This document shows positions 35,401 through 49,659 of a stretch of DNA of 64,000 nt, piece after piece. Location: the NCBI RefSeq assembly GCF_036417845.1, contig NC_089981.1, positions 20,666,001-20,730,000 of the forward strand. The letters are read 5' to 3'. Position 1 is the first letter of the stretch, and each line of letters begins with the position of its first letter. The position numbers were made by a program, and so were the translations under genes. The DNA is from Apteryx mantelli (Eukaryota; Chordata; Aves; Apterygiformes; Apterygidae). The notes below the pieces were generated by a model that was not told the origin of the DNA, searched no databases, and saw nothing but the letters and a program-made list of their open reading frames with translations.

Positions 35401-36229
35401 AACCGGGAGCCTGCCGGAGCGCGACCCCCCTCGTCGCGACCCGCGCGCTGCCGAGCCGTTTCGGGGTTACAGCGGGCGTCACAGGGCTCCTGCCGGCTGC
35501 CGGCGTATTGCGAATCCGTTTTATAGCTTGGGCGCAGTCGGATCCTGAAGAACATGCGTGGACTCATCAAGACGCTAATGAAGTGTTTAGTGATGTAAAT
35601 GTAATTTAAAGGCTTGGCCCCCTTTGGTTTCAGCGTGCCTGGGAGCTATTCACCGTGCTCTTCCCCTCGGTTCCTATTCTCGGCGCCGGCGCTGAAGAGG
35701 CACTAACGTTTTCCCTTGCTAAAGCAGTTCCAGGAAACTAATAGCTTGACCCCGTTTACTCATGCTGCCGGGAAAAGTGGTTATTCCCGGGAGCTTTTGT
35801 GGCTTTTTTAAGCCCTGCGGATGCAGCTGGTGCTTCCACATGGCTCAATTCAGGTAAAAACAAACCTGACCTCGCCAGAAGTAGTTGAATACCGCAGGCA
35901 CGGTTGGAAGAGTAACTCTTTGCTGGCCCGGGTTGTTGCAACTAGTAGCTGTGCTGGCCGACCTGAGACGCCCATGAATTTGGGCAGGGAGAAGTGGTGA
36001 GCAGCCAGGGCATCCGAAAAGGCCGGCAAAGCAACCGGTCGAGGACACGGACGTGTCATCCAGGGGCCGCTTTCAGGAAGGTGCTTCAGCAGCCAACCAC
36101 CACTTCGTTGTCATCGCTCCCGACACCTGCTCCCGAGCCACAAGGATGTATGAAAATCCCTCCTTCTGTTCCCGTTCCTACAGCTGCGCCCTATGGAAAA
36201 GCCCGAAGCTGCAACTCCTGCGCATGCTA

Positions 36230-36560
36230 AAGGTTCATATAATAGAAAACAGAAAGAATCTAACATACATTTTTTATTTCCATTCTTTTAAGCTAATTGT
36301 CATGATTTTGTCGGGGTGAGAAAAATGATCTACGCATGAGTTCGAGATCTACTGAGTTGGATAGGAATTAAATGCATGCTTAAGTAATTTCCTCAAATGG
36401 GGTCTCTGTGACTATTAATTGATAAATGCTTGCAATTTTTAATGAACTATGATATGCAGTAAAAACAAAAATACTACCAGCACAAGCTCTTCTAATATTT
36501 ATTCTTGGTTTTAAGCACTTTATTTTACTCCGCTCCCTATGCTGTTGCTTTTCCCCTATG
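36230..36560. promoter_or_regulatory. AT-rich block with homeodomain-type motifs (candidate conserved element)
   Basis: This is an abrupt AT-rich island in mid-GC surroundings with several TAAT/ATTA cores (for example CTAATTGTCATGA near 36293-36305, CTATTAATTGATAAAT near 36413-36428 and TTAATGAAC near 36438-36446). It has no coding potential and no simple-repeat structure. Enhancer function is only a possibility suggested by motif density. Confidence 0.25.
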
Positions 36561-37391
36561 CAACAAATACGTTTGCATATTTTCCAGATATATTTATAAA
36601 TCTTCCAGACTAGTAGAGTAACTAATGATTTGGGCAGGTCTCCTCATAAGAAAGAGATTTTTACAATGCTCATGACTAATGCGCTCCTATTGCTATATAG
36701 ATTAAAAGGCCCTGCCCCTCTTCCCGCTCCCTGGAAAAGATTGTAGGGCTTCTGCCCCAGGGGGAGATTTTTAACTGTTTGCAAACCTGAGAGCTGGGCT
36801 AGGCGACCTTTTGGCTATGTAAATATTTTTTCACCCGTATCCTGTCCTCTGAGGTTTACACTTTTGCGTTTTGTTGATTTAGGGCACAGGGGCCGTTTGC
36901 TTTGCAGGAAGACGGTGACCAAACTTTGTCCTTTGTCAACAAGGGGCTGTTGTGCTCCGGTTTCCGGGGATACCCGCCGCGATGCCACGCGGAATCGGAT
37001 TGAAGGACTGCCGTGGTGGTGGCGGCGGCGTTATGGGCCACGGCCAGCTGGGCTGCAGGTCTGCCTGGGGCTGGTCAAAACGCCCGACAGGTACAGAGGC
37101 TTTCTGAAATCACAGGGTCACGCTGGCTGTTTTGAAGTCACCCTTGAGGCCTTTTTTCTTTTTTAACTGAGGGGAAAAAAATAAGGTGCTCAGCAGTTGT
37201 GTCTTCTGGTGGGATTCCCTGGCTATAGAAATCCCGCTGCCTTTGCTCCGATCAGCAAAAGCTGGTTGAGACGGACTGGCGCTCTCCAAAAGTCAGTTCA
37301 GGTACAGCCAGAGATACCTAGGGCTTGGAGGCTTGTCCTTCTCCTAAGGTTTGGCGTGATCTGAAATCAGATTGGACTTTCCTGTGCCTTT

Positions 37392-37394
<3 letters not shown>

Positions 37395-37422
<28 letters not shown>
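37395..37422 (+). repeat. (TA)n microsatellite
   Basis: About 14 perfect TA units are followed by a short ACACA tail, in intergenic sequence. Confidence 0.95.
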
Positions 37423-37426
<4 letters not shown>

Positions 37427-40400
37427 AACTTAGTTGTAAAGCATCTCTTAAGCGGATGCGGCTGTGGAGGCTGTGCCCTGCGAACTGCTGGTCCCGCAGG
37501 CCCCGCACGGATCAGCTCCATCTCCTCCGCCGCGGGAGCCGCTTGCGGAGAGCCGAGCTGGAGGGTCTCACCTGGAATAGCGGCACGGTGCCGTTGGCGT
37601 GGCTCAAATTTGGCTCCTTGGGAGTGACCTGTGTGAGCTCTGGGTGCCTATTCTGATTTACGGCTTTATTCGTGATCACGGTTTCGTGGACGCTCACTTT
37701 AAATCTTGGTCGCGAGCGCTGAGCGATGCTGGGTCCAGCGTCAGCAAGGGTCTTTGCACCTCATTTCTCTGATGCGCGTAGCTAGTGTTGGAGGAATGTG
37801 TCTTGGCCCTGGGGAAGCTTTTCGACAAGGGTCCCCCTCTCTGCAGATAACCTGCTGTGTGACGTGGCCCCTGGCCGTGATTGCCAACATGCAGGAGCCC
37901 TGGAGAACATTATATTGCCTAAAGCCTTAAAAAAATCTGGCAGGCGGGTGTCACTGTGAGTAGGTGGTAATGGATGTGAGAGGCAGAAGCACTCCTCAGG
38001 GCTGTCCTCTGGAAACGCGCTCTGTTTAAAAGGCATCAGCTTGCTCGTAAAACACTGCCCTTTCTGGAAGAGGATGAGCTGCTAATCGGTGGGATTCACT
38101 GGGGATAAATCGTGCTTTGCCCTGGAGCGAAGCCAGGATGCGTGCGTTACTGAGGGCCAGGGAAGTCGCTGGGGTCCGGACCAGCAGACTGGCGCACGGT
38201 GAGGTCAGGGGGTCTGGATCAGAGGGTCTGCTCTCCTCTCCAGCCAGCTTCAAGCCCCAAGGCTTGAACTTTTCCTGTGGCTCATGCGTCTTCTGTTTTA
38301 GGCCTGCAAGCACCCAAAATACAGCAATATTCCCGGTGGAATAACTATATTTGTCTTGCGGGAGTCATTCGCTATCACATGTCCTCCCAATTTTGCTTGC
38401 TAGAGGAGAAACGTACATATTGAGGACTCCCATGGGGCTGTCTGACCCCTTGATTTATGAGTTGGGGGAGTGTGGCAGGGAGCCAGGCATACCTAAACGT
38501 GGCACGGGGCGTGCAGGGGGCACCAGCATGCTTAGTCCCACACCAGCGCAAGCTGCGCTTACCAGTTCGTTATCCTCGCCCGGGCCGATTAATGTCTTAC
38601 TTGGTCGTGTTGCCCTGGTGGGCTTGTGGAGCCCCTCGCTTTCACGCGGGCAGCCTTATACCAGCAAGCACCTGCTTCGCAAATCCGCACAAAGACACAA
38701 AAATGCCAAGAAGATATTGCACATGCTGCAAGATATACAGATGTTGCAGAAAATATCTACTATCGCATCTGGTAAGATCACCCACCCCTTCCTCCAGCCC
38801 TGCTCCACTGTGCAGACTGGAGCAGAAACTAGTGTCCTACATTGTCTGGGATTGCTCCGTCGGGGGCGTCGCTCTCCATCTGGCACAGGTCGGTGGGACG
38901 GAGACGGGGTGGATGAAGCAGAGTCTCCCAGCGAAGGTTTTTTCACCTCCTTGCACTCCCTCTGTATTCCCAGCACCCACCCAGCCCCTCAGTGCCAGCA
39001 CTGCCACTTGCCCTCAAGGTCTGCGCTGGAGAGCGGTGACTCGTGCCCTGAATATCCTCCGACTTGATCGCCTGCTGCTTCACACCAAAATATAAGGTAA
39101 GCGCAAAAAAGGCAAGTGAGGAATGTCCCAAGACCTGCCTCCGGGTCTGGGCAGCCCAGGAGCGATGGGTTTTTGGCATGGCAGGTCCCACGCAGTCCCT
39201 TCTTCAGAGGGCACATTAAAATCCCCACTGCAATGAAGAGTCACCTTTGACTACCATTTCCAGAAGCCGAGTTAGTAAGAAATTGGTTGTATTCAGGAGG
39301 CCAGAGGTCTCAGCGTTTCCTAGAGCAAAGCCATTGAATAGAAACCACCGAACGCTTGTGACGCTGGTGAGGACAAACTAGGCGTGCAAAAAATATGTTA
39401 CAGTACCTTGAGACTGCCACAGGAGCAGGCTCTAGAGGTCTGATTCACAGGCCGGTCCCGTTTCCCCCTTCTCTGAAGTTTGCCAGATTTATGCTTTGCC
39501 CTGTTGTACCAGGTCTGTGTGGCTCCCACCTGCCTGTTCTGTAACTCCCACTGTGTTATCTCCTATCCCCGCACCTTCACTCGACATATTTTTGTGAAGG
39601 TGGTTTTCTGAAAATTAACTGGTGGTGACATCTAGCGGAGAAGCGTATTTCAAATATTAGCGATGCACCAAAAATCACAGCCTTGGATTATTTCCTACCT
39701 GTCACTCCTGCTAGCAGGGTCGGTGGTCGTGGAAGTCCAGCCTGGATGCTTTTTCTTTGTGGTTGTGGAACCAGCTAGATTGCAAAAATAGAAGTAGATT
39801 AAAAGAAAAAAAAAGTCACCGCTGAGCGTAGTTGTTAGAACAATAAGTTGTCTGTTTTCACGTTGGTAAATTTGGGAACTACCACTTGGATGGAAGGTCT
39901 GAAAATCTTAAATAGTAGGAAGTTCCAATACAGCACTTTGCATTAATGCTGCTCTGGGTGTTATGGATTTCACAGTGTGCTAAGGACTTGGTGCCACCAC
40001 CAGATTGCAGGTTCATCTTTAAGCACGCGAGCACTGTCACTGAAGGCACATTGAAGTGGCCTAAGTGCTCTGCTGGGCCGGAGCCAGGGACTCGGCATCT
40101 CACAGAACCGAACCCTCTTTAGTGTGGGAAGAGGAAGGATCTGCCGCGGACTTTGCCCTTTCTCTTGATAAGGGTCCATCGTTATAAATGATACGGCGCT
40201 GCCCCAAAAGTCAGGCAGTGCTATGTTTATTCAAGTGTAACCAGGATGCAGGTGCAGTAGGTGTGACTAGAAATTTTAACAAAACACTGTAGCTTCCGAA
40301 AACAGCATATAACGAATGACAGGCAGCAGGTAGCACGGTGACAGAAGTGGCTGGGTGACAACAGAGCGGGGCGGCTGTATCAAAACCTACCTCCTCCCGC

Positions 40401-43400
40401 AACGGTTGTTGGACCGGCCGGTGCACCAGGGGAAGAGAGAGTCTGGCAGCAGCAGACAGCAGAGCAGAGGGCAGGAGAGCTGATAGCGCCTCGTGCAGAA
40501 GGTTCACCCCAGGCTCCCAGGTGGTGCCAGCTTCAGGCTGTAGCTGAGAAAAAAGCGAGAGTCAGGTTGGATTTCAAAGGAGACTCCATCAAGGCAGAGG
40601 CAATCCTCGGGAAGCCCTGTCATTTTAACGCGTTTTAATGAAGCTAAAATGCGCCATCACAACTTTCTTGCTTCAATAAGGTGAAATGTTTTGTTGCAAA
40701 GTTAATGTTTCACATCACTTCCTTTTCCCATTAAATATTTCACTGCTCCGTTAGCTATATAGATATAGCAAAGATCATAGCCAGAGGTCCAGCTTGGTAG
40801 CTCTAACTCGCAGAACCTAACACTTCACTTGCATTGGAAGAAATGGGGCTAGCTGGTCCACTAGCCACTAGTCCACAGTACAGTGGACATCGGTGTAGGT
40901 AGGCAACCAGTCTTTGGCCGTAAACAAACATCAACTATAAAACCCTTGAGACCAAAGATCAGGGACAGCAGAGTAGGGAAAGCAGATCCCCAACTCCCAG
41001 TCCTACACCGCAACACCGGACCATTGCGCTTGCGGGGAGGATCCACCGCACTTAATCTTGAGTCTCTAAGGATTAGCCAGGTGTAAGAGCGTTGCAGGCT
41101 CCCCTCCTAGTCCTGGAGGCGGATGGCAATGCTGCCGGCCCATGCTCTGGCTACCTGGACGAGATTGCGTCGCCACGGCTCACCAGCGCAACCGGGGGAT
41201 CTGAGGCCACGGGGAAACCCTGCTTTATCCTGGGAAGCCCCCGAGCTGGGGCACCAGCAGGGACGCTTTCTGCTTCCCTGAGCCTGCTGCTCGGTTTTCT
41301 TCTTCTTTTGACTCGCGTGAACAGCCTGAACGGGTGTCAAACCACCTCCATCTTCCCAGCGGTTGGTATTTTGCGGGATCCCGCCGAAAAAAGATGCGAT
41401 GATGGCACGCTCGTCCGCCCTGCCTGTCAACAGGATGGCGTGTAAACACCAGACCGGTGACAGGGTACTAGCACTGCTAGTTACACAGGGAGAGATAAAC
41501 ATGTTGCTAAAGCTCAAAGCACGTGCCTCATGCAGTTCAAGAGTCCATTTCGGCCAAGGGTGCCCAGCGCTTTTGTGACGGTGTTTTTCTTTCGAAAGCA
41601 CAGCCTGGATGAGAAAGACTCCCTCCACCTATTTGTCCCCACCATCTCGCTTTAAAGGCAGTCTCGAAGGTCTCTTGACCGCGGCAAGCAAAACACTGGC
41701 TGGGAAGGAGGGGAAGGAATGGGAAACTCTGCCTAAATTTTCCCAATAAGTCAGGTTATGCTGCCATATACTTGATGTTTACCATTTGCATATACCTGCC
41801 TTACGTGTGCCACGTGTATAGTTGTCCGATACCTGCGCATGCTGTACGTGCTTCTCAACACACCTGGTTCAGGTACGGTGCGTGGACAACCGGCAACATC
41901 CCACATGTGCAATCCCAGGCAAGGGCAGCCTCCCTGGTAACAGCCACCCGTGCAACACTGCTATCTCCTTACATCACGGGGTGGCATATTCCCTCAGAGG
42001 CTGCAATTACCATGCCGGAAAGTCAGGGGTGAGGTCCCAGGGCTAATAGCGTTATCAGTGCAACTGCACCAGGTACTGGAGAAGGATTATGAAGTGCCCC
42101 GTCAAGACCCAGAGGTTGTGCAAGCTGGTCCGCGCTGTGTTATTAGCAGAGCTGCTCAAAAATAGCGACGGGTGCACCAGGAGCCCTACTGTAAAGGCTG
42201 ACAATGAAGCGAGGTGACAGACGTTAGCTAAAAAGCCTTAAGTTTTCAAAGGGACCTAGCAGAAGTGACCACTGAACAAGGGTGGGAGCAGAGCTCCCCC
42301 CTTAGCTCTGCGCTAAGCTAACTTTGCGAAAGCAGAAACTATTTAAACAAATTTCAGGCTGGGTTTTTAAAACGTCGAGCTCCATGCAGGCAGCCCCACG
42401 CTCACGAGCAAGTGACAAATAACAGGAGATCACTTGCAGAGCTCATAAGATTAAAAAAGAATCCATAATTTGCTTTCCCGTCTCCAGACAGAAGAGCTGA
42501 AGTACCTCCCCGAATTCAGAGGAGCACAGAAATTGCCCGACTCTATGAGATCACTGAGTAATCTAGGCAAATGCCCGGCTCTTGACAAGTCACAGCTGCT
42601 TCAAAGGCAAGATCAGAAAGTTTCACTATGAGCAGAAACGTGCGGTCTGTGTGGTTATGTTGGATTAAATCCTGAAGCGTTAAGACTTCCAAGGCCTTTT
42701 TTAGCAATAGCCACACGAGGGCAGTAAGTCCTGTTTCTTACTGAAGGAGATATTTTCCCCTGAGGTTCTGAACAAGTTTCCCCAAACACTTGTTCAATAT
42801 AACACGCAGAGCTGATGTTTGCATGCAGGTATCCTGAGAAAAAAAGATATCCTGAGAAACACTGCTCTGCTGTTTGCATGGACCTCACTGGTAGACGGTG
42901 GAAACATCCCGCATTGTGTGATGTCTGGGAATATTGCTTTTCTCCGCTATCCATCATTTTAAACCATTCTGAGAGGTATTGTTTTTGGAGGGGAGGTGCC
43001 ACCCGAGTCCCTTCTCCGATTCCATGTACTGTCACGTGAGAGAGCGCTGAGACTTCTTGGCACCACGTGCTTTTAATAATTCCACATACTGATGGCTTGC
43101 TAATCTTAGCCAATTCTTCCCTTGACATTTCCGTTCCCTCATTAAGCTGCAAGAACATACTTATGCGTGGTGATATTCTGGTCCTCCAGCAGGTCATCTG
43201 CGCCGTTCTTAAACCCATTAGCTTCCCTGGCACAAATGCAAGCAAGACTAATGCGTGCGCAAAGGCTCCAGGGTGCAGAGCATGGGGTTTTGCAAAAGCA
43301 AATCCCCGGCTCACAGCATTTTAAGAAGCAACCTGTCAGATCCGGCTTAGCTAGGAAGCCGACCTGCCTATAGATCAGTCAGCCGCCTACAAAGTCATGT

Positions 43401-46400
43401 CTATCGTTTTTCCCTAGGGAGTGCAAAACGGCGTTGCAAAACACCTGGTCGATCCGCGCTCCCATTCACCTTTCCTTATCTGCTCTCCGTTCTTCCTGCG
43501 CTTTGGACGTGTGTTTTAGATACGTACGGGTAGAATTTGTGCTCGGTGCACGGCCACAGAACCGGGCAGGATTACGCCGAACTAACTATTCAGTCACAAA
43601 CACGGCCAAAGTCCACTGGACGCTAACGTCACTTACAGAAGTCAGCCAAACAGCGCAGAAGTACTGGTGCCCAGCTTGGTTTACCTTCTGCTGCCCATCT
43701 TGATAGGGGCCAGAGTCAATGTTGGTAAATAGGTCAGGAAAACGTTTTGCTTTCTGGCTGTAATCGTTTTTGCTAAACACAAGGAGACAGTTAAACATGC
43801 CTGAATACTTCAATTTCTCCAGAAATCATAACAATATTATGGGGATATTTACCCCAAAAGCCAATCTTTTACGTGTCTGTAACTGGGTGATGGGTACCAC
43901 AAACTTCACTGCTTTCCGCTCCAAGCATAAGCCATTTTTCCAGCCTTGCTTGGCTTGTATTATGTAGATAGACCAATGTGTTCAGGAAATACTGAATTAT
44001 AAAAACATAAAGGTAATGCGTTTTTCCGATTAAGTGAGGAAGAAAGAACAGCAGGACAAACTGTTCTTTCTGGAAGGGGCTTCCTCATGCAAGGAGGAGA
44101 ATAAATACGAAGATTCGAGATATGAAACTGCTTTTCTTCCAGCGCAAACACTGCCTGGGCTTAGCTTAGCCAGAGTTTCCATCTGTCCGCTTCCAGTCAC
44201 CGCAGGCCTCTCCCTGCTGGGACTTTCAGCGGCGCTTGCCTCGAAAACGAAAAGCTCGCGGCTCTGCTGTGCGATACCTTGCCGTCACTGGCCGCACTTG
44301 TTGCCTGTCATGAGCTTTCTTCCGTCCTGTTCCACTTACTGCGAGTTTTTTCCCTCTTCTTACCCACTCAGCGCTCCGCTTTGCTTGAGATGGTGGTGCT
44401 ACAAAGTTAGAGGAAACACATTGCAACTAAATTGCCTTTTATTACGGCTGCAGATATAGGAAGATAAGGAAATTCAACAGCAAAGGTACAAAGGTAGATC
44501 GTAATTGTATGTGTGCGCTCAGCTTTTACTGAAGATGAGACCTGCAAACAGTGCAAATCTAGCTACAGGTCCTTAAAAATCTCTTGTTTATGCATTATGC
44601 ATTTGAAACCGAGTCTGTGGAATTTAGTTCCTTTTGCAGCCTGTTTATGGAAAGCTACTGGCGCAGTAAGAGCAACTAAAGCACAGATAGTTCTTACTTT
44701 GGCATGAATATTATAATGAAAAGGAGCTCTCTTTCGGGACTTTGCATACTTGGAATATCCTTTTCTTTCCAGAATCAGTAGTTGTGGAACAGCCTGTAAA
44801 TAGCAGCACTGCGAATCTTAGACTGCTGCAATTATGGTGTTCAGTACTACATACTTTCTTTGGCTCAGTTTGGAAATAGGACTGGCATTAGTAATAGATG
44901 CCAAGAGAAGCTTGATGGGCAGTTTTGGTTTGATCCAGATTTCCTGGGGTTGCCAGGAGGTGTTCTGAAATGTAGAGCAAGAAAATCACAAAGAACCAGG
45001 CAGAAGAGCAGAGTATGTCCTCACCCCGCTGTACTCATCACTGTGCAAGGCATTTCTGGGTGAGCACGATAATTAATAAGGAAAATGCCCTAATGAAGTA
45101 TGGATGTGCTTTGATCACCTATGGGTGAACTGCTGCCATTTGGAGGGAACTAATGCAGCATCGCTGCGTAACAGACCCAACAATAACAGTCCTACGGGGT
45201 GTTGCAATGCTTTGGGATTTTGTTTTATTTGTACAAAAACTATGAAGAAAGTAGAATCTTTCGATTCATTCAGCTGGAGGCAAGTTGTCTTATTTTGTGC
45301 ATTTTTCATACTGTCTCAAATTGCAAAATCATGTGAAATAAAAGTCTCTCCTCCCCACCCACATCTGCACAAATTGTTTTTGCATGGCCTTCCCATGGGC
45401 TCTGCTTAGCTGGAGTTATGAACGCCATCGAGGATCTAGGCTGATATGCCTCGTCCCCAAAATCTGCAATGCAGCAAGGAATTGAACTCAGACTTTCTTT
45501 GTCTTAGGCTTGGACTCTAAACAGCCCATCAATCTTCTATGGTCCCTGGGAATTACTGTAAGGCAGTTAATAGGTGTGTTAGAAACCAAACAAATATTCA
45601 CAAATAGCTAATGCCATTGTCCTTGCGGACCTGTGTGGGTGACAAACATCTAAACGGTTCTGCTTCCTTCCACTAGTTCACAGTAAGAACCCGTACACAC
45701 CATATTTATCGCCCCATGGGCAAAAAACCCTGCAGCACAAGCCCTTCTAATTTTGCCTAGCATCTGAAACTGTAAAAGAAAATTACGCTATCAGTTTGTG
45801 AGTAAACATGAGTCTCTGAGTGACAGGAAGGTGGATTATTTGAAATGTTTACACGTGGACATAACAACGTCTTTCCAAAAGTATCTGTCTGTTCCTTCAA
45901 TCTGAATAAACGCGGCCTCTTCTCTTTATTAGAAATGATGGTGTGCATTTTCAGGCCAGAGAGATTTCTTTCCATCAAAGCCTTGCAGAGTTTAGGGAGA
46001 GTCAGGAGCACAACCGCTGTCAGTTCTCCGGTTGCAACATTCACTATAGCTTTTGCCACGATGCAGGGTCCTTCAATGTTGTATTTTTCCCTTGTTCCCT
46101 TACCTTAGAAAACCTCCCGCTGCACACTTTCCTCTCAAAGCTTGGCCAGGCTCCATTTTGCTCCTGCCAATATATCCTTAGGTGCACGCTGTGAGGCTGG
46201 AAGTGTTGCCCTTCATACCTGGGACGTGGTCCATCTTCTGGCATCTGGGATAGTATCAGGAGATCCATATTCCTCACCCCGTGTGACTGCGAAGCCAAAG
46301 GTCATAAATAACCCAGCGTAAGGGAAAAGAACTGAAACAGCAGAAGTTGTTATGGACATTTTGGTCAGCAGCATATTACACCCACAGCTTATGGTCTGTA

Positions 46401-47495
46401 GTGCTTTAGAGTTTCGTGCAGGCTGCAAAGTGGACATCGATTAGTGTTTGTGCCCGCTGGGTTCGGGTGGTCCCTCCGTGGGTAATGTTGCAATAGGTAA
46501 GACTATCCGAGATGCTCAAAATAATAAGTTCAGATACTGGGGGCAGAACCCTGACCACGGAGAATCCTTGGATCCGGTTTGGGGAAGTCAGGTGGGTTTT
46601 CGCCCCCTGAAAAGTCGTCACTGTGCCTTTTCTAATTCGATAACGTACTCCTTACCGGTTAAGTGGCATCTACAAGTGTTCACTTCCCAAGGAGGCTTTA
46701 AAGCCTAGCTAGTCTGATGGCCTAAAGCATGGGCCTGGGGTGCTGGGAAGGTGCATTTGTTTTATTTTGACCTATAAACTCTAAGCAAAACCTGCAACAT
46801 GCTCACCTCACTCCAGACAAATTAATGCACTAAAAGTGAATAATCAGATTTTGAAAGGGTATTGTTTAAGAGAAGAGGGGTATATTTATTCTCCCCCAAA
46901 CCCCTTCCCCTGCTGCAGTCAGAGATGCACATCATATGTCCTCTGCTAGGTCTGACGGCGCAGGATGGGCTGCTAACCCTGTTGACAAGGTAGTCAAGCC
47001 AAGTTAGCAGTGCACATTTTAGCTGGCTAAAAAGAAAAGCAGGGCAAAACACGGTAACTCACCTTTCCCTGCTTAAATACTGGTTGAGTTTCTACCGTAT
47101 CCTCATGGGAACATATTTAAGAATGAAGAAAGATCAAGTCAGATCCAAGTTTCGCTTTCCTGAGGCACTACAGAGCTGGCGGAGTTTGGTGTTACTCATC
47201 AGCACTAATGACAGCAGCTGAAACGGTTGACTCAGAGAGCAGTAAGGGCTTGGGAGGCAGGAGTGGTCTGACACACATAAGAAGAGGAGCATGTCGCAAG
47301 AGGCAGACACTATTAATGGTATGTGAATTCACTCAGTGACTTCCCGTAGTTGGTAAGGTGAAGTACGCAGTGTTGCAACTGCACCGTGTTTGTGCTTCGA
47401 CATAAAATCCTGCATCCTTTTGGATAGTGCGTTTTGTATGGGCCACCACGTCTACCCCATCGTCTCACAGAAGGGTAAATGTGGCCATTTGGCGA

Positions 47496-47533
47496 GTGTG
47501 CGTGTGTGTGTGTGCACGCGTGTGTGTGCACAC
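47496..47533 (+). repeat. (GT)n / Z-DNA-type alternating repeat
   Basis: This is an alternating purine-pyrimidine tract of GT with interspersed GC steps (GTGCACGCGTGTG), a sequence type that can adopt Z-DNA. It lies in intergenic sequence. Confidence 0.9.
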
Positions 47534-49659
47534 TGTCAGGGCCCTATGCGCAACCCCCACAACCCCTCCAACATAGTCCAGATGTCTGGTCTTGCAGAAA
47601 GCAGCTGGAAGAAGCTCTGCCAAGGAGCCTCAGCAAGGCTTGCCGCTTCGCTTGGGAGTAGTTTTCACGCCACTGTTCTCGTCCTCGACCCCCTGAGCGA
47701 TGCTGCAGTGGCCGTGCAGCCGTGCCCCTGCTTGGCCACGGTCCCTGTTGATCTGGACCCTGACCCTGACTTACTGCCTTGACTTTCCGGCTTGGCTTCG
47801 GACTCGCCTCATGGCCATAGCCTTATCTGCTGATCCGGCTGTCCCAGTTACCATCACCGGACCTGCTCTGCTCACTGTGCTCAGGTGCCGTGGGGCTGCG
47901 CCTGTGCCGGTGAGGGCATTGCCCTGCCTGCCTCGCTTTTTGTCCCAATTTTGTCTTCCCAATGCTTTTCTCCCCAATTTTGGAGCACTCCCTCAGCTGC
48001 TACCAATTTGTTTTGCCACTCAGGGTTGGCTAAGTTGCAGTGGGGCACTGAGTTACTAGTGTTTATGTCCTAACTATGAAATGGATTCTTTCATTTTCAG
48101 ATATATGAAGATAACATGATGGAGAAAAATGAATGGTCTTGGTTCTGTTTCAAATGAAATGGCAGTGGTATTCCGACTAGCCAGCAAACTGGGAAAACAT
48201 CTGCTCAAGCAACTGAGACTGCACTCAGTAATTTTGTACTCTGAAGGCCTTGAACGATCCAGTTTCAATAAGCAGAATAATTCGGTTTCAAGACATCAAA
48301 GAGAAAAGCTCATCTATATTAAAACAGCTTGATTCAAGTTACATGAGAAACTGAATTAATTCAGGGGGAAAAAAACAAAAACAAAAAACAGAACACCACA
48401 AAATCGCATGGGGGATAGTTAGGTTTCTAAATTAGAGCCAGACTTAAGGTCTAGTGCTTTGACATTGTTAAAATCCGTCCAAAAATAGACAATAGTAAAA
48501 ACAACAAAAAAAAAGGTGTACTAGATAAGAAAGGCTGCTACAAAGAAGGCATGCTGCATGTACAGAAGCCAAGAAGTCTTGAAGGACTGGGAGAAGCTGA
48601 CCAGATGTGGTTAATTCAAGGGCTACATAAACATCAAAGCAAGCTAGAATTATTTCAGTCTGCCCAGGCACAGATAAAAGTGGCCTTTCACTGATTATTT
48701 TGATTTCTTTGGACTGCAAGGATCAGAATGAATTCCTAGGGGCTCAGCCACATCCTTACAGAGCTAGGCATGTATGGTCTTTCCTGATGGTACTCGTCAG
48801 TCTTTAGAAATCAGAAGTATGACAATTATTGGAAAAAATATTTCGAAGGTAAAAAGCACCTAGAAGGTAAAAAACCATAACAAGACCTTTTAGGATGTCT
48901 TTGTGCAACACGAAAAACATGCAGATGACTTTTTCTTTTTAAACTACTTGTAGAACACAAGTAGGCCAAGGGGAAAAAGGTTATTCACTGCATTCCAAGA
49001 GCTGCAGTCCTTCCTCTAACTGTCCAAATTACAGTCATACCTGTTAAGGCTAAAAATACATAAAGATGGATGCTGCTGAATCTGGGGGCGTAATTAGGTT
49101 TGTGTTATTTAGTCTTTTTGTTTTTTTCTTTCCCTGCTAATACTTCTTTCTCCCCTCCTCCCCTTGCTTTCTTCTGGGCTTTATGGTTCCTTCTGAAAGA
49201 ACAACATCTTCTTATAATTGCACCATTAGGCAAGGAACATTAGAAGGGCGATTTCTGACCAGCAGTAGCTTTTCTTATTGACACTGCATCATCTTATGGG
49301 TAAGGGAGAGGCTCCATCTGTAGCACCCGTGCTTCTGGATTTGGTCATATGTTTGTGCATGTGCTGCCTGTGGAGTCTTCAGCCACATCCTGGAAATGGT
49401 GACCTCCCTTAGAAGGAGCAGCCCTCCTGCCGTTACACTGGAATGAAAGACCATCAGAGATAGCCAGGCCCCGAGCTCTGCAAAGTAAAAAGCAATTGCC
49501 CCATTACGAACCTGAAATTTAATCAAATTATTGGGCCATTCTGCTCTGCCCGAGGCAGACGTGTAGGCTTTTGTTTGGATTACTTTTCAAGATTTGGCAC
49601 TTTGCAAAGAATGCGATTACTTTTGCTGGAAAGTGTTGTGTTTACACAATTCCTTCAAC

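Larger units (their letters stand above)
32520..49650. other. 17-kb intergenic region without a supportable gene
   Basis: I examined both strands for exons with splice borders and recognisable protein content and found none. The region holds microsatellites (37395-37422 and 47496-47533), an AT-rich block at 36230-36560, T- and A-runs, and some open frames of 200-240 codons (38351-39067 on +, 42655-43314 on -) with no recognisable domain. Unannotated long non-coding RNAs cannot be excluded. Confidence 0.5.

Noticed and set aside
47600-48060. C/T-rich stretch with internal CTGACC-type repetition, possibly an old interspersed repeat
   Set aside because: I could not match it to any family and saw no terminal repeats or target-site duplication. 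Left unassigned.
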